The notes below the pieces were generated by a model. The model did no database searches. It saw nothing but the letters and a program-made list of their open reading frames with translations, and was not told the DNA's origin. Positions 56,730 through 62,815 of a stretch of 62,815 bases of DNA are shown here, piece by piece (the stretch's first letter is position 1; the number at the start of each line of letters is the position of its first letter). Both the position numbers and the translations under genes were made by a program. The DNA lies in assembly GCF_900104055.1 (NCBI RefSeq), contig NZ_FNJQ01000022.1:1-62815 (forward strand), given 5' to 3'. Source of the stretch: Pseudoselenomonas ruminantium. GTDB taxonomy: Bacteria; Bacillota; Negativicutes; Selenomonadales; Selenomonadaceae.

Positions 56730-57104
56730 TTACTCAATCACGACAATAGCTTCGATCTCACACAGGGCCCCGGCAGGCAGGTCTTTTACTGCCACGCAGC
56801 TGCGGGCCGGTTTGCTGATGAAGTGTTTGGCATATACTTCATTGAAGGCCTTGAAATCGGCAATCTCGGCCAGGAAGCAGGTGGTCTTGACCACTTTGCT
56901 CATATCGGTGCCCGCTGCTGCCAGCACGGCTTCGATGTTCCGGCAGCACTGCTCGGCCTGTTCTTCAATTGTCCTGGCTACGATCTTGCCCTCAGCCGGA
57001 TTGATCGCAATCTGCCCGGACAGATACAGGGTGTTGCCGGCCTTGATGGCCTGGCTGTAGGGACCTACAGCGGCTGGAGCCTTATCGGTATGGATTACTT
57101 GCAT
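56730..57104 (-). CDS. ridA: RidA-family enamine/imine deaminase
   Basis: Hydrolyses reactive 2-aminoacrylate and related imines made by PLP enzymes. It has 124 residues with PAAVGPYSQAI at 10-20, LYLSGQIAINP, and the catalytic Arg in PARSCVAVKDLP; it ends GALCEIEAIVV. The start at 57104 follows AGGAGG; a frame to 57152 adds 16 spurious residues. It follows the MATE gene but is separated from it by a terminator. Confidence 0.93.
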   Translation of the reverse strand: MQVIHTDKAPAAVGPYSQAIKAGNTLYLSGQIAINPAEGKIVARTIEEQAEQCCRNIEAVLAAAGTDMSKVVKTTCFLAEIADFKAFNEVYAKHFISKPARSCVAVKDLPAGALCEIEAIVVIE

Positions 57105-57118
57105 GATGATTCCTCCTA

Positions 57119-57156
57119 ATAAAAATAATGGATGCAGCGAAAAGCACTGCATCCAT
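57119..57156 (-). terminator. Terminator of the MATE gene
   Basis: A perfect 10-bp stem ATGGATGCAG/CTGCATCCAT with a 9-base loop and a T-rich tail (TATTTTTATT) on the minus strand, just before the ridA ribosome binding site. Confidence 0.85.
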
Positions 57157-57177
57157 TGTACCCCATATGGAAAAATG

Positions 57178-58593
57178 TTACAAGTTTACATTTTTCCGAT
57201 GATAAAGGCCTTCACCACGATAAATGAGCACGGCCAAAGATAACAGGCCGCGTGCACAGAGTTCCACACACATAGCGCTCCATACACCAGCCAAACCATA
57301 GTCGGAAGCCAGATAAACTGCCAGCGGGATACGGATTCCCCACATGGCGACCAGATTCAAGACCGTAGGCATCCTGGTTTCTCCGGCGCCCCGGAAAATA
57401 CTCGTGACGATGATGCCTGCTGCAAATAGCGGTTCTGCCCAGGCTTCAATCCGCAGGATTTCCGTACCAGCTTCTATAACTGCTGCATCTGCAGATAACA
57501 GGCCCATCATCAGCGGCGCACAGATGTACATGACGATGCCCATCAAAAGCATCACGGTGATTCCCAGACCGGCACTCACATAACCAAAACGCTGCGCCAG
57601 CTTGCTGCGTCCGGCCCCCACGCTCTGTCCCACCAACGTCTGCGCCGCCGTGGACACACCGATTCCCGGCATATAACAGAGGCTTTCCGCTGTGATTGCA
57701 AAGGAATTGGCCGCCAGTGCCACAGTGCCCAAAGGCGAAACAATGCGCGTGAACGCCACATAGGCACTGCCCATGACAAACTGTTCCAGCATCATGGGAA
57801 TCCCGAGCCGAACTGCTTCCCGCAGTTCCTTGCGCCAAGGGAAAAGGTTCTCCTGCCGGTAATGAAGCTGTCGGGACTTTTTCAGCAGGACATAAAGCAT
57901 CGCTGCCATACAGCAGGCTTCTGCCAATACCGAGCCCAATGCCACACCGGCCACGCCCAGGTCAGCCCCGGGAAGCCATAATGCCATATTCCATACCTCG
58001 ACAGTCCGGCAGGGAAATATCAATAAAGCATTGAACAGGACATCCAGCACACACATAAGCACGCTCAACAGGCTCGGCACCTTCATATTGCCGCTGGCCT
58101 GCAGCATGGAACCGGCCGCAAAATTCACGGCTAATAAGGGCAGTCCCAGCGCATATATCGCCAGATATACTGCCGCATCTTCGGCAATCTCAGCCGCCCC
58201 ACCCAAGAATACGGTCAAAGGCCTGCTGCCTAACGCACTGCCCACGCCCATCACTAAACTGAATACCAGCACCGCCACCAGGCCATGACGCACCAGGCTC
58301 CGTGCCTTCACATCCTCACCGGCGCCAATGGCATGTGCAAGCTGGATGGTATAACCCATGGACATAGCAAAGCAGATGCCGCCAATCAGCCAGGTCGTGG
58401 AATTGACCAGACCGATGGCCGCTGCCGCATTGGAACCAATCATACCCACCATGGAAGCATCGATATACTGCATCATCACGGTGGTGATTTTCGCCATGAT
58501 GGCGGGAACACTGAGCTGCCATGTCAAGAGCAGCAGCTCACCAAAAGTAAAGGACTCGCCCTTACGGATTCGTCCTAGAAGATTTTTTTGCAT
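57178..58593 (-). CDS. MATE-family efflux transporter
   Basis: A cation-coupled multidrug or metabolite exporter with 12 predicted segments in two halves, 471 residues. Typical stretches are QLSVPAIMAKIT and QYIDASMVGMIG in the first half and MPGIGVSTAAQTLVGQSVGAG in the second. The substrate cannot be predicted. The start is put at 58593; the only good GGAGG is 16 bases upstream, so initiation is uncertain, and a longer frame to 58644 runs into the rplL terminator. It sits where rpoB normally begins. Confidence 0.87.
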   Translation of the reverse strand: MQKNLLGRIRKGESFTFGELLLLTWQLSVPAIMAKITTVMMQYIDASMVGMIGSNAAAAIGLVNSTTWLIGGICFAMSMGYTIQLAHAIGAGEDVKARSLVRHGLVAVLVFSLVMGVGSALGSRPLTVFLGGAAEIAEDAAVYLAIYALGLPLLAVNFAAGSMLQASGNMKVPSLLSVLMCVLDVLFNALLIFPCRTVEVWNMALWLPGADLGVAGVALGSVLAEACCMAAMLYVLLKKSRQLHYRQENLFPWRKELREAVRLGIPMMLEQFVMGSAYVAFTRIVSPLGTVALAANSFAITAESLCYMPGIGVSTAAQTLVGQSVGAGRSKLAQRFGYVSAGLGITVMLLMGIVMYICAPLMMGLLSADAAVIEAGTEILRIEAWAEPLFAAGIIVTSIFRGAGETRMPTVLNLVAMWGIRIPLAVYLASDYGLAGVWSAMCVELCARGLLSLAVLIYRGEGLYHRKNVNL

Positions 58594-58624
58594 ATACTTT
58601 TCTTCATCGCCTCCTGACTCGAAA

Positions 58625-58660
58625 TTAAAAAGCAAAAAGAGCACTCCCGCAGGAGTGCTC
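58625..58660 (-). terminator. Terminator after rplL
   Basis: A perfect 9-bp stem GAGCACTCC/GGAGTGCTC (58639-58660) followed by TTTTTGCTTTTT on the minus strand. It ends the rplJ-rplL unit. A second hairpin TAATTTCAG/CTGAAATTA (58672-58693) overlaps the rplL stop. Confidence 0.9.
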
Positions 58661-58690
58661 CTTTAACTTGCTAATTTCAGCAAACTGAAA

Positions 58691-59059
58691 TTACTTCAGT
58701 TCAACCGTAGCGCCAGCTTCTTCGAGCTTAGCCTTGAGTTCTTCAGCTTCAGCCTTAGCAACGTTTTCCTTAACAGCAGCCGGAGCGCCATCAACCAGAG
58801 CCTTAGCTTCCTTCAGGCCGAGACCCGTAGCTTCGCGAACAGCTTTGATAACGTTGATCTTCTTGTCGCCAGCGGAAGCGAGCATAACCGTGAACTCGCT
58901 CTTTTCTTCAGCAGCACCTGCAGCAGCGCCACCAACAGCAGCAACTGCAACCGGAGCAGCAGCGCTAACGCCGAACTTTTCTTCCATAGCTTTTACGAGC
59001 TCAGACAGCTCGAGGACAGTCATGTTTTCAATGGCTTCCATGATTTCTTCTTTAGTCAT
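58691..59059 (-). CDS. rplL: Ribosomal protein L7/L12
   Basis: The flexible stalk that recruits translation GTPases. It has 122 residues: an N-terminal dimer domain, an Ala-rich hinge ([13 protein letters not shown]) and the C-terminal domain [25 protein letters not shown] precedes the ATG. It is followed by a terminator and not by rpoB. Confidence 0.98.
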   Translation of the reverse strand: MTKEEIMEAIENMTVLELSELVKAMEEKFGVSAAAPVAVAAVGGAAAGAAEEKSEFTVMLASAGDKKINVIKAVREATGLGLKEAKALVDGAPAAVKENVAKAEAEELKAKLEEAGATVELK

Positions 59060-59120
59060 TTGAATATACCTCCAAAAATCTTTCTTGTTAATTCTAAATC
59101 AATTATATAGAACTCGCAGA

Positions 59121-59666
59121 TTATGCGGATTCCTTCTGAGCGCGAACAGCGTCAAGCACATAAACAGCATTGCGAATAACACCCTGCAGTACGTTGACCG
59201 TATTGCTGATAGGAGCATTCATGCTGCCCAGCATCTTGGCGATGAGTTCTTCGCGAGACGGCAGTTCAGCCAGAGCCTTGACTTCGTTAGCGTCAATGAC
59301 CTTGCCCTCTACCGTACCGACCTTAACAGTCAGCACTTCGTTTTCATCAAGCTTGTTCTTCTTGATGAAGCCGCAGATAACCTTTGCCGGAGCAATAGCA
59401 TCCTCCGAGGAGAATGCGAAAGCCGTGGTGCCCTCGAGATGAGCATCGAAGCCTTCGATACCTGCTTCTTTCGCTGCCAGGCGGAGCATCGTGTTTTTAA
59501 CAACATGGTACGTTACACCAGCGGCGCGAAGTTCACGACGGAGCTGCGTATCCTGAGCAACCGTCAGACCACGGTAGCTCGTGAGCACAACACCTTTGGC
59601 ATTCGTCAGCTGATCTTTCAGTTCAGCAACGATAGCCTGTTTCTTCGTCATATTTGCCATTTCCAA
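59121..59666 (-). CDS. rplJ: Ribosomal protein L10
   Basis: Base of the L7/L12 stalk and usual repressor of its own mRNA. It has 181 residues from TTG 59666 (five bases after AGGAGG) or 179 from the ATG at 59660. It contains KGVVLTSYRGLTVAQDTQLR. The leader upstream has the L10-type fold and an intrinsic terminator. Confidence 0.96.
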   Translation of the reverse strand: MEMANMTKKQAIVAELKDQLTNAKGVVLTSYRGLTVAQDTQLRRELRAAGVTYHVVKNTMLRLAAKEAGIEGFDAHLEGTTAFAFSSEDAIAPAKVICGFIKKNKLDENEVLTVKVGTVEGKVIDANEVKALAELPSREELIAKMLGSMNAPISNTVNVLQGVIRNAVYVLDAVRAQKESA

Positions 59667-59703
59667 TTACACCTCCTGCCTGTTATGGATTATTAAAGCC
59701 TGT

Positions 59704-59733
59704 AAAAAAACCTCCGGCTGCGTCCGCCGGAGG
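59704..59733 (-). terminator. Attenuator terminator in the rplJ leader
   Basis: An 8-bp stem CCTCCGGC/GCCGGAGG and seven T on the minus strand, 38 bp before rplJ. Such a site tunes L10/L7/L12 output below that of rplK-rplA. Confidence 0.85.
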
Positions 59734-59734
59734 T

Positions 59735-59870
59735 AGAATTTTCAAAGTTCATCTGCTCCGGCCTCGGCAGGCGACAATAAATCGTCGTTAGATGATAAGT
59801 ATCAAACCTGCTGTCTACAGCCATCGTTATACAGTTGTGGAGACCGGAGCCTCGTCTGAACCGTGCTCTA
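59735..59870 (-). promoter_or_regulatory. Ribosomal L10 leader
   Basis: This 135-nt stretch between rplA and the attenuator has the features of the L10-binding leader: CCGGTCTCC..., AGACAGCAGG and CCTGCCGAGGCCGG in transcribed order, pairing into a multi-branched fold with a kink-turn-like section. It is assigned by resemblance to the known leader of Firmicutes. Confidence 0.7.
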
Positions 59871-59872
59871 GA

Positions 59873-60553
59873 TTAGAGCTGAACGGGGATGCCAGGGCCC
59901 ATCGTTGCGCTGACCGTAATGGAGCGCATGTACTGGCCTTTAGCAGCCGCCGGTTTTACGCGGTTCAGTGTATCAATCAGGGCCTGGAAGTTCTGCTGGA
60001 GCTTCTCAGCGTCGAAGGATGCCTTGCCAATCGGGCAATGCACGTTACCGGCCTTATCGGTGCGGTATTCGACTTTACCTGCTTTAATCTCGGATACTGC
60101 CTTCGTGAGGTCCATCGTAACCGTACCCAGTTTCGGGTTCGGCATGAGGCCGCGGGGGCCGAGAACCTTACCAAGACGACCGACAGTGCCCATCATGTCC
60201 GGAGTAGCTACTGCGACATCGAAGTCGAGCCAGCCGCCCTGGATCTTCTGGACGATTTCATCGGAACCAACGAAGTCTGCACCTGCAGCTTCTGCTTCCT
60301 TAACCTTTTCGCCCTTAGCGAAAACGAGTACGCGCTTGGATTTACCAGTGCCGTGCGGCAGTACCATAGCGCCACGTACCTGCTGATCAGCATACTTCGG
60401 ATCTACGCCGAGACGTACGTGCAGTTCGATGGTTTCATCAAACTTCTTCGTAGCCGTCTTCTTAACGAGTTCCATAGCTTCAGCAGCCGTGTAGAACTTG
60501 CCAGCTTCAACAAGCTTGCAAGCGTCCTGATATTTCTTACCAGCTTTAGCCAT
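59873..60553 (-). CDS. rplA: Ribosomal protein L1
   Basis: Mobile stalk protein guiding E-site tRNA. It has 226 residues with the signature [20 protein letters not shown] and [10 protein letters not shown]. The start at 60553 (MAKAGKKYQ) has AGAGGAG upstream; the longer frame to 60613 is rejected. It follows rplK. Confidence 0.97.
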   Translation of the reverse strand: MAKAGKKYQDACKLVEAGKFYTAAEAMELVKKTATKKFDETIELHVRLGVDPKYADQQVRGAMVLPHGTGKSKRVLVFAKGEKVKEAEAAGADFVGSDEIVQKIQGGWLDFDVAVATPDMMGTVGRLGKVLGPRGLMPNPKLGTVTMDLTKAVSEIKAGKVEYRTDKAGNVHCPIGKASFDAEKLQQNFQALIDTLNRVKPAAAKGQYMRSITVSATMGPGIPVQL

Positions 60554-60620
60554 TGTAAGTTTTCTCCTCTCGTGGTAATAACGGTTATTGCCTCCCACAG
60601 GGACGAAAGCCAACTAAAAA

Positions 60621-61046
60621 TTAGTCAACGATTTCGATACCCATGCTGCGAGCCGTACCCTCGATCATGCGAGTAGCAGCCTCGATATCAGCAGCGTTGA
60701 GGTCTTCCATCTTGCTTTCTGCAATCTTCATTGCTTCAGCGCGGGGCAGCTTAGCTACCTTGTTCTTGTTGGGTTCACCAGAAGCCTTTTCGATCTTGGC
60801 AGCCTTCTTCAGCAGTACAGCAGCCGGCGGAGTCTTCGTGATGAAAGTGAAGGATCTATCTTCGAAAACCGTGATTTCAACCGGAATGATCAGACCAGCC
60901 TTATCCTTGGTTCTTTCGTTGAATTCCTTACAGAACCCCATGATGTTGACACCAGCCTGACCAAGTGCGGGACCTACTGGAGGAGCCGGATTAGCCTTAC
61001 CTGCAACAACCTGAAGTTTTACAATCTTAGAAACTTTCTTTGCCAT
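60621..61046 (-). CDS. rplK: Ribosomal protein L11
   Basis: Part of the GTPase-associated centre and needed for RelA activation. It has 141 residues with [19 protein letters not shown] and the C-terminal [21 protein letters not shown] precedes the ATG. Confidence 0.98.
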   Translation of the reverse strand: MAKKVSKIVKLQVVAGKANPAPPVGPALGQAGVNIMGFCKEFNERTKDKAGLIIPVEITVFEDRSFTFITKTPPAAVLLKKAAKIEKASGEPNKNKVAKLPRAEAMKIAESKMEDLNAADIEAATRMIEGTARSMGIEIVD

Positions 61047-61085
61047 TTATATTCACCTCCCAAAAAGGATTTACAACCGCTTCAA

Positions 61086-61634
61086 TCAGATGGTTTCTAC
61101 CTGATCAAAGCCAAGGTCAATCGGGGTTTCCTCGACGAGAACCTTGACGCGGCCTTTTTCGGCATCGATTTCCGAAATGGTGCCCGTGTAATTCTCGAAA
61201 ACGCCCGAGTTGATGCGAACCACATCCCCAATCTCGACATCGAGTTCAGGTTTGAGCTCTTCTTCGCCCATGGACTTCAAGATACGTTTCGCTTCAGCAT
61301 CGGTAAGCGGAATCGGGTGTTTTTCAGAACCAACGAACCCGGTAACACCGGTGGTGTTGCGCACAACGTACCAGGAATGCTCATCGACAATCATGTCAAC
61401 CAGCACATAGCCTGGGAAGACTTTTCGCGGAACGACTTTTTTCTTGCCGTCCTTGATCTCGACCTCATCCTCTACAGGAACCACAACATTGAAAATCATG
61501 TTGCTCATGTTGGCCGTATGAATCAGGCGTTCGAGATTGGCTTTGACCTTGTTCTCATAGCCCGAATAGGTATGAACTACATACCAAGCTCTGCCAGGAT
61601 TGTCCTGCCGCAGATTCATCTCTTCGTTTGCCAT
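61086..61634 (-). CDS. nusG: Transcription termination/antitermination factor NusG
   Basis: Binds RNA polymerase and couples it to Rho or ribosomes. It has 182 residues. The NGN domain carries AWYVVHTYSGYENKVKANLE and VFPGYVLVDMI, and a C-terminal KOW domain GDVVRINSGVFENYTGTI. The start at 61634 has GAGGG upstream; a frame to 61694 overlaps secE. Confidence 0.97.
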   Translation of the reverse strand: MANEEMNLRQDNPGRAWYVVHTYSGYENKVKANLERLIHTANMSNMIFNVVVPVEDEVEIKDGKKKVVPRKVFPGYVLVDMIVDEHSWYVVRNTTGVTGFVGSEKHPIPLTDAEAKRILKSMGEEELKPELDVEIGDVVRINSGVFENYTGTISEIDAEKGRVKVLVEETPIDLGFDQVETI

Positions 61635-61650
61635 GCTGCCCTCACTTAGC

Positions 61651-61824
61651 TTACCGTAAAATGATGTGGAACAATCTTGCAAAGATCGTATCACAGAACC
61701 AAATCAGAGCGCAAACAATCGCCACGGCGATGCCGACCACTACAGTGTAGTTTACCAGCTCTTTCTTGGTCGCCCATGATACTTTTTTCATTTCGGCGAT
61801 AACTTCGTCTATGAATTTCTTCAC
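61651..61824 (-). CDS. secE: Protein translocase subunit SecE
   Basis: Single-span clamp of the SecY channel. It has 57 residues: an amphipathic part KKFIDEVIAEMKKVSWATKK followed by one membrane segment (VVVGIAVAIVCALIWF). The start is GTG 61824; the nearest GGAG is 13 bases away, so initiation is weak. It lies between rpmG and nusG as usual. Confidence 0.93.
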   Translation of the reverse strand: MKKFIDEVIAEMKKVSWATKKELVNYTVVVGIAVAIVCALIWFCDTIFARLFHIILR

Positions 61825-61861
61825 AGTTACTTCACATCTCCGTTCAACCCGCTAGAAGCGA

Positions 61862-62011
61862 TTATTTCGTTTCTTTGTGCGTCGTATGTTTCTTGCAGAA
61901 CTTGCAGTACTTATTGAACTCCAGACGATCCGGGTTGTTCTTCTTGTTCTTGTTGGTACGGTAGTTACGGCTATGGCACTCCGTGCACTCCAACGTGATA
62001 TTGTTGCGCAT
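61862..62011 (-). CDS. rpmG: Ribosomal protein L33 (zinc form)
   Basis: A 49-residue large-subunit protein starting [17 protein letters not shown] and containing the second ligand pair in YCKFCKKH. Both Cys pairs are present, so it is the zinc-binding form. It is the first gene of the rpmG-secE-nusG-rplK-rplA run. Confidence 0.96.
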   Translation of the reverse strand: MRNNITLECTECHSRNYRTNKNKKNNPDRLEFNKYCKFCKKHTTHKETK

Positions 62012-62068
62012 CTCTATTTACACCCCTTACGCTCAGATACTATGACTCTTTCATAATGTCACTAATAC

Positions 62069-62097
62069 AATTTAGCACACTTGGAAAAGCCTGTCAA
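62069..62097 (-). promoter_or_regulatory. Promoter of rpmG-secE-nusG-rplKA
   Basis: TTGACA (62092-62097), 17 bp, TAAATT (62069-62074) on the minus strand, 57 bp before rpmG. Confidence 0.8.
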
Positions 62098-62154
62098 CAT
62101 AAAACCCTTGACAAGTTGAAAATTTTCTCAGCGACATCTATATATGTATAAAAC

Positions 62155-62182
62155 ATAAAATAAAACCCCTGCAACAGGGGTT
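62155..62182 (-). terminator. Terminator of the tRNA cluster
   Basis: A perfect 8-bp stem AACCCCTG/CAGGGGTT with a short loop and a T-rich tail (TTTTATTTTA) on the minus strand. Confidence 0.85.
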
Positions 62183-62194
62183 CGTTAGTAAAGT

Positions 62195-62271
62195 TGGTGG
62201 CGGCAAAGAGATTTGAACTCCTGACACTGCGGGTATGAACCGCATGCTCTAGCCAACTGAGCTATGCCGCC
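62195..62271 (-). tRNA. tRNA-Met (elongator, anticodon CAT)
   Basis: 77 nt with encoded CCA. The acceptor GGCGGCA/TGCCGCC is fully paired, and the stem TGCGG/CCGCA carries TTCATAC. The paired first base separates it from the initiators upstream. The close match to known elongator tRNA-Met argues against tRNA-Ile2, though CAT alone cannot decide. Confidence 0.92.
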
Positions 62272-62276
62272 ATATA

Positions 62277-62352
62277 TGGAGCTGATAACCAGGATTGAAC
62301 TGGTGACCTTATCCTTACCAAGGATACGCTCTACCGACTGAGCTATATCAGC
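62277..62352 (-). tRNA. tRNA-Thr (anticodon GGT)
   Basis: 76 nt with encoded CCA and discriminator T. The acceptor GCTGATA/TATCAGC is fully paired, and the anticodon loop TTGGTAA carries GGT. Confidence 0.95.
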
Positions 62353-62364
62353 AACATTAACATT

Positions 62365-62440
<76 letters not shown>

Positions 62441-62502
62441 ATTACTTTATCATATCTCGTCAGCCCTGTCAAACTCTTTTTTTGAAAAAGTTTTAATAAA
62501 TT

Positions 62503-62578
<76 letters not shown>

Positions 62579-62644
62579 ATAACCTTTCGGTTTCCACCGC
62601 CCTGCGCTCTCGCGCTCTGCGGTATCACCGGCTGACAATAAAAG

Positions 62645-62673
62645 ATTATAGGGCATATGGATTCACTTGTCAA
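62645..62673 (-). promoter_or_regulatory. Consensus promoter of the tRNA cluster
   Basis: A perfect TTGACA (62668-62673) and TATAAT (62645-62650) 17 bp apart on the minus strand. A G/C-rich hairpin region lies in the 60-nt leader before the first tRNA. Confidence 0.9.
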
Positions 62674-62681
62674 CACCTTTT

Positions 62682-62815
62682 TTAAAGTTTTTTCAAAAAA
62701 AGTTCAAAAGCTGTCGTGAACAAATTGCAGTTTATCGGGCAGTTCGTGCTGAAGGTATCCCGTTCATACGTTGTCAGGGGTTCACGGGGGAGTACTTTTG
62801 CTGTTTCCGCTAAAC
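62682..62815 (-). other. Open frame cut by the right window edge, unrecognised
   Basis: On the minus strand a frame is open from the edge for 43 codons and ends at TAA (62682-62684), with C-terminus TTAFELFLKKL. On the plus strand another frame is open from a GTG at 62717 to the edge. Neither is recognised and neither has a visible start signal. I cannot say whether either is real. Confidence 0.2.

Noticed and set aside
57178-58644. Longer MATE protein starting at 58644
   Set aside because: The extra N-terminal codons overlap the rplL terminator hairpin and have no ribosome binding site.

Overview
The window is a chromosomal segment of a diderm Firmicute, most likely one of the Negativicutes and probably Selenomonas-like. 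Gram-positive-type gene order supports this: a fapR-plsX-fab operon, zinc-type S14, an L7Ae-like protein ahead of rpsL, and a glmS ribozyme. They sit beside an RND efflux pump with a lipoprotein adaptor, which implies an outer membrane. The genus is inferred from protein resemblance and gene order, not from a database search. Nearly all genes are on the minus strand and read right to left.

Left part (1-13.8 kb): the right end of an IS3-family element; a very large 2-hydroxyacyl-CoA dehydratase activase-type protein behind a consensus promoter and a folded leader; a membrane-anchored alpha/beta hydrolase; leuA behind a leader that ends in an intrinsic terminator; and a TTG-started acrA-acrB-type pump divergent from a marR repressor with a perfect palindromic operator. 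An MBL-fold hydrolase follows. From 13.8 to 21.4 kb runs the fatty-acid operon fapR-plsX-fabK-fabD-fabG-acpP-(second FabK-like flavoprotein)-fabF-rnc, with a FapR-type operator after its promoter. There is no fabH or fabZ in it.

Middle part (21.5-31.5 kb): an unassigned structured RNA of about 190 nt with its own promoter; an IMP dehydrogenase on the plus strand; a four-gene double ABC transporter operon; a WG-repeat secreted protein; deoxyinosine glycosylase; desulfoferrodoxin; Ogt; a BsuPI-domain secreted protein; and a decayed MNT/HEPN pair in which the HEPN gene has lost its middle.

Right part (31.6-62.6 kb): the translation superoperons. In transcription order these are tRNA-fMet x2, tRNA-Thr, tRNA-Met / rpmG-secE-nusG-rplK-rplA / L10 leader-rplJ-rplL / then MATE pump, RidA, a divergent AbrB-family membrane protein, CIRCE-controlled htpG, tRNA-Leu, ribozyme-controlled glmS / L7Ae-like-rpsL-rpsG-fusA-tuf / the S10-spc-alpha run down to rplQ. 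rpoB and rpoC are missing from their usual place between rplL and the L7Ae-like gene. map and the KOW gene are missing between adk and infA, where a folded leader lies instead.

The least explained signals are non-coding: three long near-perfect hairpins of one family (5860, 12852, 56637) whose stems differ but stay paired; the RNA upstream of IMP dehydrogenase; and the leaders before the activase, leuA and infA. No rRNA gene, CRISPR array, prophage or plasmid feature was seen.
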